Source of the DNA: Miltoncostaea oceani
Lineage (GTDB): Bacteria; Actinomycetota; Thermoleophilia; Miltoncostaeales; Miltoncostaeaceae
Direction of reading: 5' to 3'
NCBI RefSeq assembly: GCF_018141545.1
Contig: NZ_CP064356.1
Location: forward strand, 186,001-250,000
Length of the DNA: 64,000 nucleotides
Shown here: piece by piece, positions 58,613 to 64,000 of the stretch
Layout: each line of letters starts with the position of its first letter
Numbering within the stretch: the first letter of the stretch is position 1
The notes under the pieces: model-generated
What the model saw: only the letters and a program-made list of their open reading frames with translations
What the model was told of the DNA's origin: nothing
The model's database searches: none
Position numbers and translations under genes: made by a program

Positions 58613-60312
58613 CGTGTCCCGCCCTGGGGCGCGGCCAGTCCTCGGAGGGAGCGTTCGCGGTACCAGGGCCGAAGGGAGAGCCGAGCCGGCGGAAGGTGGC
58701 CATAGACCAGGATCGCCTCCCCCGGGGCGATCCCCCGTACGGCGTCCGCCGGGGCAAGCCGTCGCGTGCGGGTGCCCCGCGTGCGGCTTGTGCTCCCGCG
58801 CTCGCCGCGTGTGCGGCTCTCGTAGCCCACCTCCTCATCGCCGAGGGCGCGGCCGAGGTACTCGAGCGTCCGCCCATCCGAGATGCCGGACAGGAAGAGC
58901 TTGGCCCGGTGGTTGGCGAGGATCGTGTCGGCCGCCTCGCCATAGCGCGAGCGCGCCTGAGCCAGGTCCTGGAACACCGTCACCACCTGGATTCCCTGAC
59001 CGGCCGCGGTCGCTGCGATCTGGGGAAGGTTGCGGATCGGCGCCGTGTTGGCCGCCTCATCGAGCACCACCAGCAGCGATGGACCACACGGCCGCCCGGC
59101 GGCCGCTCGCGCATAGGCCGCATCGACGACGTGCTCGACCAGGCCGGCGAACAGGGGAGCCAAGCGCTCCTGATCCTTCGCCGGGGCGACGATGTAGAGC
59201 GTGTTCCGACCGTCGAGTAGAGCCCCGGTATCGATGCCATGACGGGCCGTGCTCTCGAGCACCGCCGGATCGGCGAAGGGCGCGAGCACCGCCTCGGTGG
59301 TGGCATAGACCGACGACAACGTCCGCTCCTCCCGCCGGCAGGTGGCCGTGAAGGCGGCATGGGCGTCGGGCTCACCGAGATCGAGCAAGAGGTCGGCCAC
59401 CACCGTCTGCTCACCCGAGTCGACCCAGCTCACGACGTCGCGCATCGAGCCGTCGATCTTCCCCGCCGCAGCCAGGAGCAGTGGCGCGAGCAGCTTCGCG
59501 GCCATCTGGAGCCAGAACTCGGCGTCCCGGCTCCCCGAGGCCGCCTGGGCGCTCGTCAGGTTGTGGGCCATCCGGCGGGCGTCGGCCCACTCGACGCACG
59601 AGCGCACCGGATCCCAGCCGACGACGCGCTCGTCATCGAGGTGCGCGGCGCCGGTGGGGTCGTAGATCCAGACCTCGCCGCGGGAGCCTCGGGCGGCCAG
59701 AGTGCGATCGAGCAGGTCGCGCTTCACCGACACCGCGAGCACCGGCCCCGCCGCCTCGAGGATCGCGGGGATAGCCAAGCCCGCCGTCTTTCCCGACTGG
59801 CTCGGCCCGATCACGATCGTGCTGGCGCGCGGCTCGGTGGCGACGAGGCGTCGCCCGAGCCGGCCGAGCGTCAGCCGTCCCGGTTGCGCGCCTCGCACGA
59901 CGAGGGCCCGGAGGTCGCTCGCGCGGGCCCAGCGGGCCCCCGACTCGCCGCGGCTCGCGGGGGCGGCCCATGGCGCGCATCGTGCGACGCGCGCCGCCGC
60001 CAGGCCGACGGCCGCAAGGCCGCCGAGGACGGTCACCGTCACCGCGTAGAAGCCAGCGGGCCCCGGCAGGCGACTGCGGTCGGGCGCCGGCCAGGCGGCC
60101 GCCGGATCCGAGAGCGTGCTCGGCAGGCGCGAGAGCACGCCCGGCATCTGACCTAACCCGGCCGAGAGTGCTCCGTCCCCGAGGGCCAGCCCGGCGAGTT
60201 GGCCGATCCCCCAGACGATGAACGCGATTCCGAGGGCGCCGGCGGCGAGGGCGAACCCGATGCTGACCCACGGGTCGTCCGGCGACCCCGCGCCTCGATC
60301 GAGCGGCGACAC
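58609..60312 (-). CDS. Type IV coupling protein (VirD4/TraG-like)
   Basis: A 567-residue ATPase that brings relaxase-bound DNA to the conjugation channel. Two hydrophobic segments near the N terminus (about 18-45 and 88-110) anchor it. The ATPase core has Walker A GPSQSGKTAG, Walker B LLVVLDEAANT, and the TraG/VirD4 C-terminal box (VTVFQDLAQARSRYGEAA, TILANHRAKLFLSG). GTG 60312 is the start. It sits between the short gene at 60322 and the ArdC-like gene, with overlapping or close junctions. Confidence 0.92.
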   Translation of the reverse strand: MSPLDRGAGSPDDPWVSIGFALAAGALGIAFIVWGIGQLAGLALGDGALSAGLGQMPGVLSRLPSTLSDPAAAWPAPDRSRLPGPAGFYAVTVTVLGGLAAVGLAAARVARCAPWAAPASRGESGARWARASDLRALVVRGAQPGRLTLGRLGRRLVATEPRASTIVIGPSQSGKTAGLAIPAILEAAGPVLAVSVKRDLLDRTLAARGSRGEVWIYDPTGAAHLDDERVVGWDPVRSCVEWADARRMAHNLTSAQAASGSRDAEFWLQMAAKLLAPLLLAAAGKIDGSMRDVVSWVDSGEQTVVADLLLDLGEPDAHAAFTATCRREERTLSSVYATTEAVLAPFADPAVLESTARHGIDTGALLDGRNTLYIVAPAKDQERLAPLFAGLVEHVVDAAYARAAAGRPCGPSLLVVLDEAANTAPIRNLPQIAATAAGQGIQVVTVFQDLAQARSRYGEAADTILANHRAKLFLSGISDGRTLEYLGRALGDEEVGYESRTRGERGSTSRTRGTRTRRLAPADAVRGIAPGEAILVYGHLPPARLSLRPWYRERSLRGLAAPQGGTR

Positions 60313-60321
60313 GGCCGCCGT

Positions 60322-60723
60322 CTACTTCGGGACTGCGGCGCGCACCTTCCGGGGCCGGCGCACTGGCGCGCGGACGCTCTCCGCATTCTGCTGCTCGGCC
60401 TGGAGGTCCGGGATCGCGCGCTCGAGGGCCCGCTCGACCGCATCGACCACCTCGGCCAGCCGCGGCAGTGCCTCGTCGGCCACGCTCGGCGCGAGGCCGC
60501 AGGCGCGCATGCCCTCGAGCCCCGTCACCGCTCGCCCGAGGTCGCCGACCGCCAGGCGAAAGCGCCCGTCAAGGCGCTCCGAGGCGCCGTATCCCGCCAC
60601 TCGGTCAGCGAGCGCCGTCGCCCGCCGGGCGACCTCGGAGTCCGTGGCGCGCGGCAGTAGGGCCTGCGGGATCTCCAGCGCCGCGGGGCTCGTGGCGAGG
60701 GAGGGAAAGCTCTCGTCGCTCAC
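60322..60723 (-). CDS. Hypothetical protein of the transfer operon
   Basis: A 133-residue helical protein from GTG 60723, with AAGGAG nine bases upstream. It begins SDESFPSLATSPAALEIPQ and contains a long coiled-coil-like region (LAVGDLGRAVTGLEGM, VVDAVERALERAIPDLQAEQ), then a basic tail (VRRPRKVRAA). It lies between the VirB4-like ATPase and the coupling protein and may serve in the assembly of the channel. No family is recognised. Confidence 0.65.
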   Translation of the reverse strand: MSDESFPSLATSPAALEIPQALLPRATDSEVARRATALADRVAGYGASERLDGRFRLAVGDLGRAVTGLEGMRACGLAPSVADEALPRLAEVVDAVERALERAIPDLQAEQQNAESVRAPVRRPRKVRAAVPK

Positions 60724-60751
60724 ATCGATCTCCTTCTCTGGGTTGATTGGG

Positions 60752-61981
60752 TCACGCCGAGACACGCATACGCGCGTCGGTGTCGACGAGGGCGCGCTCG
60801 GCTCGGGAGAGCCGGTGCTCGACGACGAAGGAGCGCTCGCCGACCTTCCAGAGGGCGACACCCCGGGGCAGGGTCGCCACGTGGTCGACCTCGGTGCCGG
60901 TGAGCCCGACCATCTCACGGGTCGCCTCCAGATCGGCCGGGCTCTGGGCGAGGATGATCCGGGTCTCCGAGTCCGACAGCAGGCCCTGGGCGATCTTCGC
61001 CTCGCGCGATCCGACATCGCCTGCGGCCGCCAGGTCCGAGAGGCGATGGACCACCAGCATGTTGGCCACCCCGTAGGAGCGCGCGAGCTTCCACGAGCGC
61101 TGAAGGAAGGTCGCCGCAGCCGGGTCGGCCAGAACCGCCCAGCCCTCGTCGAGCACCACGAGTCGCTTCAGTCCATCGCCTCGCACTAGGCGCCCCGACA
61201 GCCATGCGCTCACGCAGACCATCAGCACCCCCATCGCCGGCGAGCCATGTAGGGACGAGAGATCGAGCACCACGATCGGCGCATCGAGCTCGACGCCCTC
61301 GCTGGTCGGGCCGTCGAACATCCCGTGCAGGTCACCCTCACAGAGGCGGCGCAGCTCCAAGGCGCATCCACGCCCGTAGGTGGCGAGGTCCTCCGCCCCG
61401 ACCGCGATCGAGGTCGCGGCCTCGGCGGCCGGATGCAGCAGGTGGTGCTGGACGGCGGGAAGGGTCGGCGCTCCGCCGGCGGCGGCTGCCCGGTAGGCGA
61501 GGTCAAGAGCCGTGTGCTCTTGGGGCTCCAGGGCTCGCCGCAGCGATCCCGCGACCAAGGCCCCCAGCAGCGCGACCCGTTCCTCGCGGCCCCCTGCGGC
61601 ATCGAGTGGGTTGAGCCGGACCTCGCCGCCGGGGACCAAGCGGATCGGCCGGCTGCCGAACCACTCCGCCAGCGGCCCGTACTCGCCCTTCGGGTCGATC
61701 ACCACCGCTCGTCGGCCGAACAGCGCCTGGCGGGCGAGGTAGGTCTTCACCAGCGCCGACTTGCCGCGACCGACCTGCCCGGCGACAAGGGCCGACGGCC
61801 CGGTGAGCACGCCCTGCTCGTAGAGCACCCACGGGTCGAAGCAGAAGCTCGCGCCTGAGTAGACGTCGCGCCCGATGTAGACCCCGCGCCCACCGAGTCC
61901 GCCCTCGCCCATGAAGGGGTAGGCGGCCTGCAGGTGGGCGCTCGTCAGCTGATGGGCCGGGTGGCGGGGCCGCCCCCTCAT
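60752..61981 (-). CDS. VirB4/TraC-type conjugation ATPase
   Basis: A 409-residue ATPase with Walker A GQVGRGKSAL, a VIDPKGEYGPL strand, LNPLDA, and Walker B RLVVLDEGWAVL followed by VHRLSDLAAAGD. These are the features of the VirB4 motor domain; the N-terminal VirB4 half is missing here and may be supplied by the next gene upstream, as in Streptomyces-type split systems. ATG 61981 overlaps the stop of that gene (ATGA). Confidence 0.88.
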   Translation of the reverse strand: MRGRPRHPAHQLTSAHLQAAYPFMGEGGLGGRGVYIGRDVYSGASFCFDPWVLYEQGVLTGPSALVAGQVGRGKSALVKTYLARQALFGRRAVVIDPKGEYGPLAEWFGSRPIRLVPGGEVRLNPLDAAGGREERVALLGALVAGSLRRALEPQEHTALDLAYRAAAAGGAPTLPAVQHHLLHPAAEAATSIAVGAEDLATYGRGCALELRRLCEGDLHGMFDGPTSEGVELDAPIVVLDLSSLHGSPAMGVLMVCVSAWLSGRLVRGDGLKRLVVLDEGWAVLADPAAATFLQRSWKLARSYGVANMLVVHRLSDLAAAGDVGSREAKIAQGLLSDSETRIILAQSPADLEATREMVGLTGTEVDHVATLPRGVALWKVGERSFVVEHRLSRAERALVDTDARMRVSA

Positions 61982-63456
61982 CGCAGCCCTCGGCAGAGGG
62001 GCAGGGTGTAGGTGAACCCGATCGCCTGCTCACCAAGGAGCGGCCGCAGCTCGAGGCGCGCCATCTGGGCCGACTGCTCGATCTCCGCCGTCGCCGCGGC
62101 GAGCTCGTCCTCTCGTGAGGCGGAGACCGTGACGTAGCCCGAGAAGCGGACCCCCGAGTGACCCTCGGCGAGCTCCTGCTCGCGCTCGAGGAGCGCCTGC
62201 TGCTGACGCCTGCGCCGGGCGGTGGCGAGGAAGCCCATCCGCGCGCGCAGCTCGTCGTCGGAGATCTCGTTGGTGCGGGCGTTCTCGGCCGAGCGGAGCG
62301 CGCGCGCCGGGTCAAGCGGCTCCATCACCACGGCGACCGTGCGCCGGGTGGCGCCGCCGAGCAGGAACGGCAGCAGGAAATCGGCGCCGACCTCGACCCG
62401 GGGCCACTCGGCGATCCAGTAGGTGGAGTGCAGGGCGTCATCGCTTCGGTAGTGGCGCCAAGACTCCTCGGCCGCCATCGGCCCGGCGTTCGCCGGCGCG
62501 GTTCCGGCGCGCTCAGGATCGCCGCCACCGAGGCGGTCGAGACGCGGGCGGTCGTCCGGGCAGAAGCCGAGACGAATCGCCCGGGCGAGCAGACGCGGGC
62601 TGAGCGCACCGCGCACCACGACCTCGGCCCGCAGCAGATGCTCGGAGAGGGCCGTCAGCTCCCGCATCAGGACCGTGACCGCCCCCGCTTCGCCGCCGCC
62701 GGCGCGACGAATGGCCCCCGAGGCGCGGCGAGTGTCGATCTGGAGGGCGAGGAAGGTCTCGTGCTGGCGACCGGCGGGCCCGGCCTCGTCGAGCAGTTCG
62801 AGGTAGGAGCGAACGCCCGGGTGCGAGGCGGGGAGGGTGAGGCCGTCACGCAGGTAGCGCCCGAGCTCATCGACGGGCTGGGTAACCGTGCGATCGATCC
62901 AGGCCAGACGGCTTACCGGGCTGCCCGGGCGGGCGAAGCCGGACAGCACCGAGCCCCAGCGCGCAAGCCGACGCTCCTTGTCGTCGACCTCGAGCAGCGC
63001 GAAGGCGCCGCCCTCGACCGCGAGGACCGCCGTCCAGGTGGAGCCCTCGTGGGCGATCCCGACCTCGCCGCGCGAGGCCCGGGCCGAGAGGATCCGAAGC
63101 CCGGTGAGGCTCTCCGGGAGGTCGAGATCCTCGTCCTGGCCCAACCCGCGCCCGCGCGTCGGTGCCCGGGAGAGGTGGCGATGGCCGCCGGTCGCGCGCC
63201 GGCTGGCGAAGCCCGTCGCGATCGCTGCCCAGGCGATCGGCGGGCGACCGCCGAGGCGCAGGAAGGCGCTCGCAAGGCCGGATCCGGCAACGGACAGTCC
63301 TGCGAGAGCGCCGGCGGTGGTGGCCGCGACGTTGAGGCAGACGACCAGGCCGACGAGCCCGAGCGCGACGCAGGCGATCTGGCTCCAGCCGAGGCCGCCG
63401 ATGGCGCCCCCGGGCTCGATCGGCCCGAAGCGGTAGCGAGTGGGCTCAGGCGCCAT
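61978..63456 (-). CDS. SCO6880-like conjugation membrane protein
   Basis: A 492-residue protein. It starts with PTRYRFGPIEPGGAIGGL and two close hydrophobic segments (ACVALGLVGLVVCLNVAAT, GALAGLSVAGSGLASAFL), like the PrgI-type and SCO6880 family of actinobacterial type IV systems. The soluble rest contains WTAVLAVEGGAFALLE and a long central region with the VirB4 N-terminal domain look. With the ATPase at 60752 it probably forms a functional VirB4 equivalent in two chains. Its ATG overlaps the end of the Gly-rich protein upstream. Confidence 0.8.
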   Translation of the reverse strand: MAPEPTRYRFGPIEPGGAIGGLGWSQIACVALGLVGLVVCLNVAATTAGALAGLSVAGSGLASAFLRLGGRPPIAWAAIATGFASRRATGGHRHLSRAPTRGRGLGQDEDLDLPESLTGLRILSARASRGEVGIAHEGSTWTAVLAVEGGAFALLEVDDKERRLARWGSVLSGFARPGSPVSRLAWIDRTVTQPVDELGRYLRDGLTLPASHPGVRSYLELLDEAGPAGRQHETFLALQIDTRRASGAIRRAGGGEAGAVTVLMRELTALSEHLLRAEVVVRGALSPRLLARAIRLGFCPDDRPRLDRLGGGDPERAGTAPANAGPMAAEESWRHYRSDDALHSTYWIAEWPRVEVGADFLLPFLLGGATRRTVAVVMEPLDPARALRSAENARTNEISDDELRARMGFLATARRRRQQQALLEREQELAEGHSGVRFSGYVTVSASREDELAAATAEIEQSAQMARLELRPLLGEQAIGFTYTLPLCRGLR

Positions 63457-64000
63457 CGGCGCCTCGGAGGGGCAACTGCGCACCGGGCGGCGGCCCGGCC
63501 GGTCGACGTCGCTCGGGCGGCGAGGGAGCCGGTCGCGAGGTGGGGGCTCCCGAGGGCTGGGCCGGGCTGGCTGCCGTGGCTGCGACGGTGGGCACCTGGC
63601 CCCCGGCGGGCGGACGGGAGCCAGTCGGCATCGAGCCGCCGCCGGGCGCTCCTCCGGGCGACACGGAAGCCGCGCCACCGCCACCACCGGTGGGGCCGGA
63701 TCCGCTGCCGCCGGACCCGCCGCCACCAGACGCGCCACCCATCGCCCCTGCGCCGAGCGCGAACGCCCCGGCGCCCGTTCCCACTGCGCCGAAGGACATG
63801 CGCGTGCGGGCCACGTTCCACGCGAGGGAGGTCCCGGTCGTCGTGGCCACGGCGTGGCTGGCCTCGCGCTGGGGCTGCGCGATCTCGGCCGCGAGCGGGA
63901 TGAGCGAGAAGAGCACGAAGGGCGAGAAGGCCGACAGCAGGAACATCCCCGCTCCGGCGAGGACAGCTGAGGGCCCGTCGCCCGAGGTGAGCGCCGAGAG
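63446..64000 (-). CDS. VirB6/TrbL-like conjugation membrane protein (partial)
   Basis: The frame is open to the right edge, so only the C-terminal 185 or so residues are seen. They begin with hydrophobic helices (AGMFLLSAFSPFVLFSLIPL), typical of the last spans of TrbL/VirB6 proteins, and then a long Gly/Pro/Ser-rich cytoplasmic or external tail. An internal ATG at 63946 is not the start. VirB6-type proteins form the inner-membrane part of the channel. It overlaps the next gene by 11 bases. Confidence 0.7.
   Translation of the reverse strand, partial: LSALTSGDGPSAVLAGAGMFLLSAFSPFVLFSLIPLAAEIAQPQREASHAVATTTGTSLAWNVARTRMSFGAVGTGAGAFALGAGAMGGASGGGGSGGSGSGPTGGGGGAASVSPGGAPGGGSMPTGSRPPAGGQVPTVAATAASPAQPSGAPTSRPAPSPPERRRPAGPPPGAQLPLRGADGA

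Noticed and set aside
1-64000. CRISPR array
   Set aside because: No regularly spaced direct repeats of 25-40 bases were seen, and no Cas-like gene.
1-64000. Ribosomal RNA genes or insertion sequences with transposase
   Set aside because: No rRNA-like stretch and no DDE or HUH transposase gene was found; the only HUH enzyme is the MobF relaxase.

Overview
The window is very GC-rich and reads as a chromosome segment of a high-GC actinobacterium. The clustered order fhaA-fhaB-pstP-rodA-pbpA-pknB-ddl (bases 3184-11818) is the classic actinobacterial cell-wall and cell-division signalling operon. The style of the regulatory genes and the very GC-rich core suggest class Thermoleophilia (Solirubrobacterales-like); that placement is an inference from gene content, not from a marker gene.

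Bases 1-19137 are core chromosome. A long leftward operon carries two Ser/Thr kinases, two FHA proteins, a PP2C phosphatase, a RodA/FtsW glycan polymerase, a class B penicillin-binding protein, D-Ala-D-Ala ligase, a metallophosphoesterase and small membrane or secreted proteins. Most neighbours overlap by four bases. A rightward cluster follows: a membrane protein with a long extracytoplasmic region, a DUF4446 protein, prephenate dehydratase and an HNH endonuclease. The block ends with an intact tRNA-Arg(CCT).

From 19138 to the right edge lies a mobile element, probably an integrative and conjugative element inserted at or near the tRNA-Arg. Its left flank holds a 3' half of a tRNA-Ala and a possible tyrosine-recombinase relic. 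Bases 21172-30626 form a defence island: a TIGR02391-type protein, a HEPN-like protein, a tiny Lsr2-like protein, a large DEAH helicase with a nuclease-like tail, a frameshifted PD-(D/E)xK restriction enzyme, a C5-cytosine methyltransferase, Vsr, and an HNH nuclease. Bases 30687-37313 are the transfer and maintenance module: SSB, a winged-helix regulator, a sigma-region-4-like protein, ParB, a candidate oriT and a MobF relaxase-helicase. Bases 57665-64000 carry the conjugation channel: ArdC-like antirestriction protein, VirD4/TraG coupling protein, a VirB4-type ATPase, an SCO6880-like protein and a VirB6/TrbL-like protein that runs off the window.

The most striking part is 38746-56302, between the two conjugation modules. 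Seven ECF sigma factor genes each lie directly upstream of, and overlap, one or two genes for single-pass membrane proteins that look like anti-sigma factors. Four sigma factors are close paralogues, and their partners share a short non-zinc N-terminal motif. The extracytoplasmic parts differ. One resembles SecD, one the FtsX extracellular domain, one MreC; two are beta-propeller-like, and others are unrecognised. I read this as an array of envelope-sensing regulators whose sensors are copies of housekeeping envelope machines, carried as cargo by a conjugative element. A frameshifted abortive-infection gene sits between two of the cassettes.

Four genes show apparent single-base frameshifts (about 965, 27062, 45700 and 53632). 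They may be real decay or assembly indels; reads would be needed to tell.
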